Shown: positions 43,693 to 52,753 of the stretch, piece by piece
How positions within the stretch are numbered: position 1 is the stretch's first letter
How the letters are laid out: each line of letters starts with the position of its first letter
Origin: Pseudolachnospira sp051055405
GTDB lineage: Bacteria > Bacillota > Clostridia > Lachnospirales > Lachnospiraceae
Length of the DNA stretch: 64,000 nucleotides
NCBI RefSeq assembly: GCF_051055405.1
Contig: NZ_CP167068.1
Coordinates: 2,294,001-2,358,000, forward strand
Reading direction: 5' to 3'
The notes under the pieces: generated by a model
Database searches by the model: none
Told to the model about the DNA's origin: nothing
What the model saw: only the letters and a program-made list of their open reading frames with translations
Program-made: the position numbers and the translations under genes

Positions 43693-44522
43693 TCTGCCTT
43701 CCCCTCCAGTTCCGCTATCGCTTTCTGATACAAATCATCGGAAAGCTGATTCTGATGCCACTCCACATGATCTTCTACAAAAGAAATTCCCTTTCCCTTT
43801 ACGGTGTGGGCTACCACCACATTCACTTGTTCCTGGGATACCTGCCGGTAGGCTTGCTGCAAAGCCTCGATACTATGTCCATCTACATTCTGTACATAAC
43901 AGCCAAATGCCTGAAACTTTGCGCCAAGATCTCCCAAGTCCATCACATCCTCCGTCGTACCAGACAGTTGAAGACGATTCCGATCCACAACAATGATCAA
44001 ATTACTCAGTCGATATTTTGTCGCTGTCATCACAGCCTCCCAAATGATTCCCTCGTTGCATTCTCCATCGCCGATTAAAACATAAACTTTATTTTTCCTG
44101 CCTTTTTGCTTGGCATCCAAAGCCATTCCCACACCGACAGAAAGCGGCATTCCCAGCGTACCTCCCGAATATTCCAAACCAATTCTTGGAACCTTGGGAT
44201 ATCCCATCAGCAGCCCCCCGTCCTGACGAAAAGTCCTCTTCTCCTCTTCCGTAATAATACCAACCTCCTGCATAACGGAATACTGAGCCAATATACAATG
44301 GGCTTTTCCAGTTAAAAAACGATCCCGTTCCGAATCCAAAGGATTTTCCGTATCAAAATGAAATACGCTCCCATACAGCGCTGTCAAAATTTCCACACAA
44401 GATAGACTGCCGCCTAAATGAGCTCCCGCTTTTCCCGCGTCATGCGCCATCTCCACAACAGATCGCCGAACTCTGGCAGACATCAATTGTAATTCATTCA
44501 GAGAATGTTCCTTTAATTTCAT
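43689..44522 (-). CDS. Transketolase N-terminal subunit, copy 2
   Basis: 277 residues. AHLGGSLSCVEILTALYG near 32-50, GDGECNEGIIWEA and VVDRN for the thiamine diphosphate/metal site, and HTVKGKGISFVEDHVEWH. All key residues are conserved, as in copy 1. It follows the SDR copy 2 gene by 11 bases, with GGAGGAAGGTAA as ribosome site. Confidence 0.9.
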   Translation of the reverse strand: MKLKEHSLNELQLMSARVRRSVVEMAHDAGKAGAHLGGSLSCVEILTALYGSVFHFDTENPLDSERDRFLTGKAHCILAQYSVMQEVGIITEEEKRTFRQDGGLLMGYPKVPRIGLEYSGGTLGMPLSVGVGMALDAKQKGRKNKVYVLIGDGECNEGIIWEAVMTATKYRLSNLIIVVDRNRLQLSGTTEDVMDLGDLGAKFQAFGCYVQNVDGHSIEALQQAYRQVSQEQVNVVVAHTVKGKGISFVEDHVEWHQNQLSDDLYQKAIAELEGKAE

Positions 44523-44533
44523 TTACCTTCCTC

Positions 44534-45280
44534 CTACATCAAACGCCCACCATCTACGTTTAGAGTACTCCCCGTAATAAATGAAGACTCTTCCGAGGCT
44601 AGGAACCATACGGCACAGGCTACTTCCTCCGGAATTCCCATCCGCTGCATACTGATTCCGCTCAAAACCTTATTCTTTTCCTCTTCTGTCTTATAATTTC
44701 CCATATCTGTCTCAATTAATCCAGGCGCCACAGCGTTTACCCGGATACCATAGCGAGCCAATTCCTTCGACAGCAACCGGGTAGACCACAAAAATGCTGC
44801 TTTGCTGGCTCCATAAGCCAAATACCCTTCCCTGGCCTCGATTCCCCCTACAGAACCAATATTAATGATATTTCCGTTCTTTTGGCGCATCATCAGTTTG
44901 GAAATTTTTTGAATCAGGCTGATCTGAGCAATAAAATTAATTTCCATCACTCGCCGCAAATCCGATAACGGCGTCATCTGCGCCAAGCCGCCATACGGAA
45001 CTCCGGCACAGTTGACTAAAATATCCACCGTTTCTTTATCGGAACGAATCCGCTTCACCGCTTGGGCAATTTCCTCTTCCTGTTCCAGATTGAAATAAAC
45101 CGGCCGTATCCACACGGAATACGTTTCCGCCAAGTGTTTCCATTCTTGTTCCATCGCTTCATTCCGCCTGCTCGCACAAGCCCATACATTGACGCCTTCC
45201 GATGCAAATTTCTCCACAATCGCCTTACCAATCCCGCGGCTGGCCCCCGTTATCACCGCATTTTTATGATTGCCTTCCAT
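44534..45280 (-). CDS. SDR family NAD(P)-dependent oxidoreductase, copy 2
   Basis: 248 residues. TGASRGIGKAIVEKF, the VWIRPVYFNL segment shared with copy 1, NCAG, catalytic Ser in NIGSVGGIE, YGASK, and LNVDGGRLM at the end. FabG-like. It is the second gene of the cassette, just behind the WecE-type aminotransferase. Whether it acts on the acyl intermediate or on the sugar is not known. Confidence 0.9.
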   Translation of the reverse strand: MEGNHKNAVITGASRGIGKAIVEKFASEGVNVWACASRRNEAMEQEWKHLAETYSVWIRPVYFNLEQEEEIAQAVKRIRSDKETVDILVNCAGVPYGGLAQMTPLSDLRRVMEINFIAQISLIQKISKLMMRQKNGNIINIGSVGGIEAREGYLAYGASKAAFLWSTRLLSKELARYGIRVNAVAPGLIETDMGNYKTEEEKNKVLSGISMQRMGIPEEVACAVWFLASEESSFITGSTLNVDGGRLM

Positions 45281-45309
45281 AACAGATCCCTTTCACGAAA
45301 ATTTCAACT

Positions 45310-46446
45310 CTAAACTAATTTATTTCCAAATTTATTAGTAAAATCAATCACCGACAAAATATCGTCCTTTTTCATTTTATAATACATAGGTAAACGTACC
45401 AATCGATTGCTTTCCCTAGTGGTATATATATCCTCACCGTAAAACTGACCAAATTTAATTCCAGCTGGCGCGCTATGTAACGGTACATAATGGAAGGCGC
45501 ACGAGATACCATTTTCTTTCATATAATTAATGTATTCCGTTCTAACTTCAAGATTTTTAAATTTCAAATAAAACATATGAGCATTGTGTTTACATTCCTC
45601 AGGAATTTTAGGCAATTCAACGATGCCTTTATCCTGAAGTGGCAGAAATGCTTCATAATACGTATTCCAAATAGCCAGTCTATTCTCATTTATTTCATCT
45701 GCAACTTGAAGCTGTGCCCATAGATATGCTGCATTCAAATCACTCGGCAAATAACTGCTCCCATAATCAACCCAATTATATTTTGCTACTTGACCTCTAA
45801 AAAATTGCGCTCTATTCGTTCCTTTTTCCCGAAGTACTTCCGCGCGTTCATTGTAGATGGGATTATTAATTACAATAGCCCCACCTTCCCCCATTGAATA
45901 ATTCTTAGTTTCATGAAAAGAATAGCAACCAAAATCCCCAATCGTACCTAGTGCTTTTCCTTTATATGTACTCATAACACCTTGAGCAGCATCTTCTACA
46001 ACCATAAGATTATGTCGTCTAGCAATCTCCATTATGCGATCCATATCACAACTTACACCTGCATAATGAACTGCACATATTACTTTTGTTTTCTCTGTAA
46101 TAGCCTCCTCAATTTTGCATTCATCTATATTCATCGTATCAGGCCGAATATCAACAAATACTAACTTAGCGCCTGCCAAAACAAATGCAGTCGCAGTCGA
46201 TGAAAACGTATAACTCGGCAAAATAACTTCGTCTCCTCTATGCAACTGGCATAAAAGAGCCGCCATCTCCAGGGCCGTTGTACCACTAGTAGTTAATAAT
46301 ACTTTCTGCCCATCAAATTTTTTCTCCAACCACTCATTACACTTTTTTGTAAAAATCCCATCACCACAAATCTTATGATTTTCTATTGCCTCCGAAATAA
46401 AATTAAGTTCTGTACCAACATAAGGCGGTACATTAAAGTTAATCAT
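45310..46446 (-). CDS. wecE: dTDP-4-keto-6-deoxyhexose aminotransferase (WecE/RffA-like)
   Basis: 378 residues, PLP-dependent DegT/DnrJ/EryC1 family. TTSGTTALEMAALL, SYTFSSTATAF, VVEDAAQGV and the lysine region FHETKNYSMGEGG (Schiff-base Lys in HETKN) match WecE, which aminates dTDP-4-keto-6-deoxyglucose at C4 to give dTDP-4-amino-4,6-dideoxygalactose. The substrate is supplied by RmlA/RmlB encoded just upstream. The ATG at 46446 has AGGAGG at seven bases; a GTG three bases earlier is less likely. It opens the cassette ending at 27989. The gene is more AT-rich than its neighbours, suggesting separate acquisition. Confidence 0.88.
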   Translation of the reverse strand: MINFNVPPYVGTELNFISEAIENHKICGDGIFTKKCNEWLEKKFDGQKVLLTTSGTTALEMAALLCQLHRGDEVILPSYTFSSTATAFVLAGAKLVFVDIRPDTMNIDECKIEEAITEKTKVICAVHYAGVSCDMDRIMEIARRHNLMVVEDAAQGVMSTYKGKALGTIGDFGCYSFHETKNYSMGEGGAIVINNPIYNERAEVLREKGTNRAQFFRGQVAKYNWVDYGSSYLPSDLNAAYLWAQLQVADEINENRLAIWNTYYEAFLPLQDKGIVELPKIPEECKHNAHMFYLKFKNLEVRTEYINYMKENGISCAFHYVPLHSAPAGIKFGQFYGEDIYTTRESNRLVRLPMYYKMKKDDILSVIDFTNKFGNKLV

Positions 46447-46476
46447 CACATAACCTCCTAAAATTTAAAATCAAAT

Positions 46477-46506
46477 TTTATACTAAAACAAGAAAGTATC
46501 TAGCAA
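46477..46506 (-). promoter_or_regulatory. Possible promoter of the WecE/LuxC/transketolase cassette
   Basis: TTGCTA (46501-46506), 18-base spacer, TATAAA (46477-46482) on the minus strand, about 25-30 bases before the ribosome site of the aminotransferase. The -35 is weak and the area is AT-rich. A ten-base-plus palindrome, GATTAGTTAATC, lies just upstream. Confidence 0.4.
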
Positions 46507-46553
46507 ACTAAATTTTGTTCGATTAGTTAATCAACATTATCTTTCCGCATATT

Positions 46554-48377
46554 CTAACTCACATAAAATTTCCATATCTGGTATCCCCCCTTCACAGAAC
46601 ACAATTCGGCTCGTGCTTCCGGATAATAATGTTCCTGCAGATATTGAAGCTTATCCTCTATGCTCAAATTATCCACCAGATATACATTTTCTTTAACCAA
46701 ACTCTTCAAAGGATTTTCCAATCCATTTTTATTCAACAGTGTAATTGTGCTCGGCAAAGCCGTCATGATTCCTCCTAGATAGAGGGAATTATGGTAAAAC
46801 CCAACCGGTAAACGAATCAATGGGTCATAATCCAGATATAACGTTTGTATTGTCGTCGAAAAATCAAAAAAATAAAAGTTATTCGGGTGTTCTTTTACTT
46901 CTTGGAGAAGCGCAGCATTTCCATCTTCTATCTTCACCTGGCGGCGATACCGTCTTCCGTCAAACCTCCAAGACTCATAGAAGACATCTTCTACAAAAGT
47001 TTTTCTCTCTTCCGAAGAAATACCCGCCGGCGGGCAGTCCGGAATATACATACAAACTTGTATCCCCGCCAAAACCGCTCCTAAAACTCGAAACACCCAT
47101 TTTTTTACGTATTCCCGACGCAAAGAAGGTTTCCAATGAGCCTCATCGAAAAAATATAATGCGGCCAAAAATACGGAAAGAAAAACAGAATACTCGACGC
47201 GATAAACTACATGACCCCTAAGAACAAAATAGATCATATAAAAAATCCCAAGAACACCGCTTCCAATGACAAAAGGCCACAAGTGCTTTCCCCAAAAAAC
47301 GGCCACGCCAAACAAGCAAAAGCACGCCCAGAACGCAGGATACCCCCAAAATTGCCGCCCCCACAGTCTCTTACATATATCCAAAACAGTTCTGCTTCCT
47401 GCCTGTTCATCCTCCGCAATAATAGAACCGGCCTCTTGCATTCTCTCCAGGGTAAAATAATCGGGATCCGCAAAATTCCATTTTCTCATCATCTGATAAT
47501 CATTTTTCGAAATACCGGCCGCAAGAAACTCCGACTCCATAGACTCATATCCGCTGCTGGCACTGTCCACGACAAAAGAACGGGCTTGACTGTACGCCCG
47601 AAAATATCGATATTCTTCATCATTGCTATAAACCCAACTATCATACCCCTTCGCCGCAAACACAATTCCGATCAATATTACTCCGCCAAAAACGACCGGT
47701 AGGCAACTTTTAATCCATGCCTTTGTATCCTCACTCCGCTTTTTCAATTGAACAAATTCAAAAACAAGAATCCCCGTCAAAAACAGCCCGGCAATACCAA
47801 TTACATCGAATCGGACTAAACTGCCTAAAACGACGAGAGCGCCACCCAAAAGGATACAACTCCATTTTTTTCTATCGGCGTTAAAAAAACCAGATAAAAA
47901 TAAAAGACTTCCGGACATAACTGCTATCATAGCCGTCTTCGTAAACTGCACAACCAAATATAAGTCATTGGAAAATCCCACGATCAAAAGAGCAGACAGG
48001 GTAATAGCATAAGTTTTTCCGGCTCTCTGCAAGACAAAAAAAACAAGGGCCGTTAACGAAAAAAAACACAGCAGCAGCTGAAAAATCAAATACCAACTTA
48101 TTTCAGGAAATAAATGGTAAAAAGGCAGGAGCATATATCCCCAGATCACATTAATAAAAAGCATATGAGGATCTGGCTCCGTACCAAATGCTCCGGACAA
48201 AATTCCCGCCATAATAAAATCATCTGATACTTCGTACTTTATTTGCCCAAAACTAACGGCCAACCCCAAAACAATCAGATTAAGGACAAAAGCAAATCGC
48301 AAATTCCGAGATCCTGTCCCCCAAAAAACGCTCCGGCTTTTTTGATTGTTTTTTTCCAAAATCGCTCCAATCCTCAT
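46554..48377 (-). CDS. Large multi-spanning membrane protein, putative glycosyltransferase
   Basis: 607 residues with about 11 hydrophobic segments in the first 430 and a soluble tail of about 170. Loop motif NDYQMMRKWNFADPDYFTLE then RMQ at about residue 288, shared with the membrane protein at 29219-31324. An N-terminal acidic loop (QIKYEVSDDFIMAGIL) is where GT-C enzymes hold a catalytic Asp. It starts directly after the rmlB stop codon and is in the rmlA-rmlB operon, so it probably uses a sugar derived from that pathway in lipid-linked form. Function not established. Confidence 0.7.
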   Translation of the reverse strand: MRIGAILEKNNQKSRSVFWGTGSRNLRFAFVLNLIVLGLAVSFGQIKYEVSDDFIMAGILSGAFGTEPDPHMLFINVIWGYMLLPFYHLFPEISWYLIFQLLLCFFSLTALVFFVLQRAGKTYAITLSALLIVGFSNDLYLVVQFTKTAMIAVMSGSLLFLSGFFNADRKKWSCILLGGALVVLGSLVRFDVIGIAGLFLTGILVFEFVQLKKRSEDTKAWIKSCLPVVFGGVILIGIVFAAKGYDSWVYSNDEEYRYFRAYSQARSFVVDSASSGYESMESEFLAAGISKNDYQMMRKWNFADPDYFTLERMQEAGSIIAEDEQAGSRTVLDICKRLWGRQFWGYPAFWACFCLFGVAVFWGKHLWPFVIGSGVLGIFYMIYFVLRGHVVYRVEYSVFLSVFLAALYFFDEAHWKPSLRREYVKKWVFRVLGAVLAGIQVCMYIPDCPPAGISSEERKTFVEDVFYESWRFDGRRYRRQVKIEDGNAALLQEVKEHPNNFYFFDFSTTIQTLYLDYDPLIRLPVGFYHNSLYLGGIMTALPSTITLLNKNGLENPLKSLVKENVYLVDNLSIEDKLQYLQEHYYPEARAELCSVKGGYQIWKFYVS

Positions 48378-49400
48378 CTACATTCGATTTCCATACATTT
48401 TCTCAAAATACTGTTCATATTCGCCGGACAAAATATGTTGCCACCACTCTTTATGTTCCAAATACCATCGGATCGTCTGCCGAATCCCCAATTCAAACGT
48501 ATATTTAGGCTTCCATCCTAACTCCCGCTCCAATTTTTCCGGATTAATCGCATACCTGCGGTCATGGCCCGGACGGTCTGCCACAAATCGAATTAAACTT
48601 TCCGGTTTTTCTAAAATAGCCAAAATGGTCTTTACCACCTGCAAGTTTGTCCTCTCATTATGTCCGCCGACATTATACACTTCCCCTACTCGTCCCTTTC
48701 GGATAATCAAATCAATCGCTTCGCAATGATCCGACACATATAGCCAATCCCGGATATTCTCTCCTTTTCCATAGACTGGTAATTCCTCGTCTGCCAAGGC
48801 TCGGCTGATGATCAACGGTATCAACTTTTCAGGGAAATGATACGGGCCATAATTATTCGAACAACGGGAAATCGTCACCGGTAATCCATAAGTCCGATAA
48901 TATGCTAAAACAAATAAATCTGCGCTGGCCTTAGAGCTGCTGTATGGGCTGGATGTGTGAAGCGGTGTTTCTTCTGTAAAAAACAAATCAGGGCGATCCA
49001 ACGGCAAATCTCCATATACCTCATCCGTGGACACCTGGTGATAACGTTTCACACCATATTTTCTAGAAGCATCTAAAAGGACCTGCGTCCCAAGCACATT
49101 TGTTTTCACAAAAGCTTCTGGCTCTTCAATCGATCGATCCACATGGCTTTCCGCTGCAAAATTTACGACAATATCAAATCCTTCTTTCTCAAAAAGCTCC
49201 ATGATAAATGGACGGTCAGAAATATCGCCTCGTACAAAATGGTAATTAGAACGCCCTTCCACTGGTTTTAAGGTTTCCAAATTCCCCGCATAAGTCAATA
49301 AATCCAGATTGACAATCTCATCCTCCGGATACTTTTCCACCATATAATGAACGAAGTTTCCCCCAATAAACCCCGCTCCCCCTGTAACAAGTATCTTCAT
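48378..49400 (-). CDS. rmlB: dTDP-glucose 4,6-dehydratase
   Basis: 340 residues. TGGAGFIGGNFVHYM cofactor motif, catalytic STDEVYGDL with the Asp-Glu pair, YSSSKASAD (YxxxK), and RDWLYVSDHCEAI, all diagnostic of RmlB. It converts dTDP-glucose to dTDP-4-keto-6-deoxyglucose. RmlC and RmlD are not in the window, while a WecE-type aminotransferase is the next pathway gene, so the product is likely an aminodeoxysugar. Confidence 0.95.
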   Translation of the reverse strand: MKILVTGGAGFIGGNFVHYMVEKYPEDEIVNLDLLTYAGNLETLKPVEGRSNYHFVRGDISDRPFIMELFEKEGFDIVVNFAAESHVDRSIEEPEAFVKTNVLGTQVLLDASRKYGVKRYHQVSTDEVYGDLPLDRPDLFFTEETPLHTSSPYSSSKASADLFVLAYYRTYGLPVTISRCSNNYGPYHFPEKLIPLIISRALADEELPVYGKGENIRDWLYVSDHCEAIDLIIRKGRVGEVYNVGGHNERTNLQVVKTILAILEKPESLIRFVADRPGHDRRYAINPEKLERELGWKPKYTFELGIRQTIRWYLEHKEWWQHILSGEYEQYFEKMYGNRM

Positions 49401-49418
49401 AACAACCCCTCTTAAAAA

Positions 49419-50303
49419 TTAATATAAAATTTTTCCCTCAGCCACCCTTTTTAAATGGAGCCCATAGGGTGATTTTCCATACCGCTCTGCCGCTTCTGCC
49501 AGCTGTTTTTCACTAATCCATTGATTAATATAAGCGATCTCTTCGGGTGCCGAGATTTCTATACCCTGCCGTTCCTGTATCATTCGGACAAAATCTGTAG
49601 CCTCTGCCAAACTATCCATCGTTCCTGTATCCAGCCAAGCAAATCCTCTTCCTAAAATTTGAACTTTCAGCTTCATCTGTTCCAAATACATGCGGTTTAA
49701 ATCGGTAATTTCTAGCTCCCCTCTTAAAGACGGTTTCAATTTTTTGGCCATTTCCACCACATGAGAATCATAAAAATAAAGCCCAGTGATACAATAGTTT
49801 GACTTTGGATGTTCTGGTTTTTCTTCTATTGATACAGCATTTCCCTTAGAATCAAATTCTACTATTCCAAAACGTTCCGGATCATTGACATAGTATCCGA
49901 ACACGGTAGCTACCCCCATTTTTGCAAAGCTAACGGCTTCCTTCAGCAGCTTCCGGAAACCACTTCCATAAAAAATATTATCGCCCAAAATCATCGCACA
50001 AGGCTCCTGCCCGATAAATTTCTCGCCTATGATAAAAGCCTGTGCCAATCCATCCGGCTTGGGCTGCACTGCGTAAGAAAGCTGAACCCCATACTGACTC
50101 CCATCTCCCAATAGCCGCTCAAAATTAGGCAGATCTTCTGGTGTAGAGATCAACAAAATATCCCGTATCCCCGCTAACATCAGCGTAGATAACGGATAAT
50201 AAACCATCGGCTTATCATAAACTGGTAATAACTGCTTTGATGTTACCAGTGTCAACGGGTATAAACGAGTTCCCGCGCCCCCGGCCAAAATGATTCCTTT
50301 CAC
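49419..50303 (-). CDS. rmlA: Glucose-1-phosphate thymidylyltransferase
   Basis: 294 residues, normal RmlA length. GGAGTRLYPLTLVTSKQLLP at 8-27, YPLSTLMLAGI, ILGDNIFYG and VEFDSKGNAVSIEEKPEHPKS, all family signatures. It makes dTDP-glucose for rmlB. First gene behind the promoter at 50337-50365. Ribosome site AAGGAGG upstream of the ATG. Confidence 0.95.
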   Translation of the reverse strand: MKGIILAGGAGTRLYPLTLVTSKQLLPVYDKPMVYYPLSTLMLAGIRDILLISTPEDLPNFERLLGDGSQYGVQLSYAVQPKPDGLAQAFIIGEKFIGQEPCAMILGDNIFYGSGFRKLLKEAVSFAKMGVATVFGYYVNDPERFGIVEFDSKGNAVSIEEKPEHPKSNYCITGLYFYDSHVVEMAKKLKPSLRGELEITDLNRMYLEQMKLKVQILGRGFAWLDTGTMDSLAEATDFVRMIQERQGIEISAPEEIAYINQWISEKQLAEAAERYGKSPYGLHLKRVAEGKILY

Positions 50304-50336
50304 ATCAAGTTCCTCCTTGGTAACCTATTGTTTTTC

Positions 50337-50365
50337 AGTATAACACAAAGGGTATATAAATTCAA
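50337..50365 (-). promoter_or_regulatory. Promoter of rmlA-rmlB and following gene
   Basis: TTGAAT (50360-50365), 17-base spacer, TATACT (50337-50342) on the minus strand; leader of about 30 bases with AAGGAGG. Good match to a sigma-A promoter. Confidence 0.7.
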
Positions 50366-50387
50366 TTAAAACGTTTTTCACCAGACT

Positions 50388-51836
50388 TTACCGCCCCAAT
50401 CTATTTTTCACTCTCAAAACCATCTCCTTCAACAATGGTTCCCCCCAAAGCCCTAAACATCCCATATAGCATCCCCAAAAAACTACTGCCGACCCCAAAA
50501 GAATCACTAAATTATTTTTGAAACAAATTACTGTCAGATAAGAAAGCCCGGCAGCTAAAACAGAAGCCGCAAAGATCTTCCTCCATGGAAGCCGCAAAAA
50601 AATCCTCCGCACGTCTCCCCCAACACAGCAAAACTGCACGGCAAAGACCGCCATCTCCGCCGCCAGGGTTCCGGCCGCCGCCCCGGCCGCCCCCATTTTA
50701 GGAATCAAAACAGCATTGAGAATCACATCTACCACCGCCCCGGCGCACTCAGAATAAAACACAATTTTTTCTCGTCCTAGTGGTACCAGCACCTGCAATC
50801 CGATAATATTTGTCAGGCCGATAAAAAATACCGTAGGCATAATCATCTGCATCGCAGGAACCGCCCCCTGGTAAGCAGGACCGGACAGCAGCAAAATTCC
50901 GCTTTCCGCAAAAAGAATAAAATAGACCGCAACCGGAAATCCAATCAGCACAACAAACTCCAGCGCTTTTTTCGTTACGCGCTCAAACTCCTCCTGAAAT
51001 CCTCGCTGCACATAGTAAGATACTCTTGGAAGCAAAACAGCTCCCAAGGACGTTACCACACTGACCAACACTGATTTGATCTTGACCGCCGCATTATAAA
51101 GACCTACTTCCGCATCATTCTTCATAAATCCCAACATAACCGTATCCAAATTTGTATAAACAGTGGTGGCCACCGACATAGCAAAAAAGACTGCGACGGG
51201 CCGAAGATGGCGCCGGAGACAAAGTGGTTTTTGAGGGCGCAGAAAGATGTATTTTCTTAAACGCAGAAAGTTCAGCAAATTTGATCCCACACTGGCGAAA
51301 ATCGTCAGGCCGCCATAGATCACATAGTCCTCTGGCTTGCGAATCATAAAAAACATAAAAATCAGGGCTGCCGCTTTAAAAATTAACGATCGTACTGTGA
51401 TATACGTATACTGTTCCAGCCCTTTGTACATCCACTCTACGCCGATCACATTGAAACCAATAGTCAATCCTACCACCAGAAACAGGTTACGCTCCATCTG
51501 GAAACGTTCCACAAAAATAAGCGAAAGAAAAAACACGGCATATGCCAAAATTCCCATCAAAATATTCAGACATAAAATTTCCTGAACCGTTCGTGAAAGC
51601 TCTTTCTTATCATCGCGAACTCTAGCGCATGCACGGATACCATAGGTCGGTACTCCCAGCATAGCCGCCATGGAAAAATAGGATACCACGGAAACAGCAA
51701 AAGAAACCTTTCCAGTCCCCGCCGGCTGCAGCACACGCGAAACATACGGGAACGATAGCAGCGGAAAAATCATCGAGGAAACCGTTAAAATGCAATTCAT
51801 AACAAAATTAAATGTGACCGATCTAGTTTTTTCCAT
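50388..51836 (-). CDS. Oligosaccharide flippase (Wzx/MATE-like)
   Basis: 482 residues with about 12-14 hydrophobic segments. The N-terminal FPLLSFPYVSRVLQPAGTGKV is the RfbX/Wzx signature, and GVPTYGIRACARVRDDK follows. Flips undecaprenyl-diphosphate-linked repeat units. Last gene of the operon starting at 59312; two bases separate it from the upstream GT2 gene. A second flippase is at 59994-61499. Confidence 0.92.
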   Translation of the reverse strand: MEKTRSVTFNFVMNCILTVSSMIFPLLSFPYVSRVLQPAGTGKVSFAVSVVSYFSMAAMLGVPTYGIRACARVRDDKKELSRTVQEILCLNILMGILAYAVFFLSLIFVERFQMERNLFLVVGLTIGFNVIGVEWMYKGLEQYTYITVRSLIFKAAALIFMFFMIRKPEDYVIYGGLTIFASVGSNLLNFLRLRKYIFLRPQKPLCLRRHLRPVAVFFAMSVATTVYTNLDTVMLGFMKNDAEVGLYNAAVKIKSVLVSVVTSLGAVLLPRVSYYVQRGFQEEFERVTKKALEFVVLIGFPVAVYFILFAESGILLLSGPAYQGAVPAMQMIMPTVFFIGLTNIIGLQVLVPLGREKIVFYSECAGAVVDVILNAVLIPKMGAAGAAAGTLAAEMAVFAVQFCCVGGDVRRIFLRLPWRKIFAASVLAAGLSYLTVICFKNNLVILLGSAVVFWGCYMGCLGLWGEPLLKEMVLRVKNRLGR

Positions 51837-51838
51837 CT

Positions 51839-52753
51839 CTACTCCTGATTCACATCTGTTTCCTCACAAAACTCGATCTCCGGATGAAACCAAATACCCT
51901 TCCAAAGACCACTCATCACATAGCGGCATTTCTTCCCTTTATTTTTTTGCGAATGGGCGAGAATCCGAAAGACAGTCTTTACCCCATACACAAAATAGAG
52001 AATTGCCGCGCCTTTCCCTTTTTTTCGTTCCACATAAAGACGGTTACGGAACAAAAGGCAATACCGGTCCAAACGATCGGATTCATCCTGAATAATATCC
52101 GTCGCAGCATTGGTTTTCATTTTGTGGACAACCTGGCTTCCCTGGACAAAATAACAAGGATATCTTCGGGAAATTCGCAAGGAATATTCCATGTCATCCG
52201 CCCAGATAAAAAATTGCCGGATTGGAAGGCCAACCTCCCTGATCACAGATGCCGGAAGAAAAAGGGAAACAAAAGACGCATATTCCACTCGCAGCATTCC
52301 CAAGGGCAGCCGATCAATATCTTCCCGCCACTTCTTACTGACTCCCGGTACATTCATTTCGCAGGGACTCCCATCCGTCCAGCGGACAAAACTGCTGAGA
52401 AAACCATAGTTTCCGGAAAGCAAATCCGATGTCTTCCAAATCTGCTCTAAAGCGTCCGATTTCGGTATCGTATCATCATCCATCATCCACAGATAAGAAT
52501 ATCCTCTTCGCACGCCTTCCCTCATCCCTTTAGAAAATCCGCCTGCTCCCCCAAGATTTGAGCCTGTATTGTAATACTGGACGCGGTCTCCCCGCTCATT
52601 CTTCAGCCATTCTCCAGTCCCGTCCGTGCTGGCATTGTCCACAACTAAAATATCGCAGGCCATAGTCTGTCGCTCTAAGCTTTCCAGACACTCCTTTAAA
52701 AGCTGTTTTCGGTTATAGGTTACAACCACTGCAAGTATTCTGCTCTCGTTCAT
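51839..52753 (-). CDS. Glycosyltransferase family 2 (rhamnosyl/galactofuranosyl-type)
   Basis: 304 residues. GT-A start VVVTYNRKQLLKECLESL, nucleotide motif VVDNASTDGTGEWL, then NLGGAGGFSKGMREG and WMMDDDTIP with the metal-binding DDD. The GGAGGF plus MDDD combination is typical of GlfT/RfbF-like rhamnosyl- or galactofuranosyltransferases. Cytoplasmic, acts on the lipid-linked repeat. Overlaps the upstream GT4 gene by four bases. Confidence 0.88.
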   Translation of the reverse strand: MNESRILAVVVTYNRKQLLKECLESLERQTMACDILVVDNASTDGTGEWLKNERGDRVQYYNTGSNLGGAGGFSKGMREGVRRGYSYLWMMDDDTIPKSDALEQIWKTSDLLSGNYGFLSSFVRWTDGSPCEMNVPGVSKKWREDIDRLPLGMLRVEYASFVSLFLPASVIREVGLPIRQFFIWADDMEYSLRISRRYPCYFVQGSQVVHKMKTNAATDIIQDESDRLDRYCLLFRNRLYVERKKGKGAAILYFVYGVKTVFRILAHSQKNKGKKCRYVMSGLWKGIWFHPEIEFCEETDVNQE

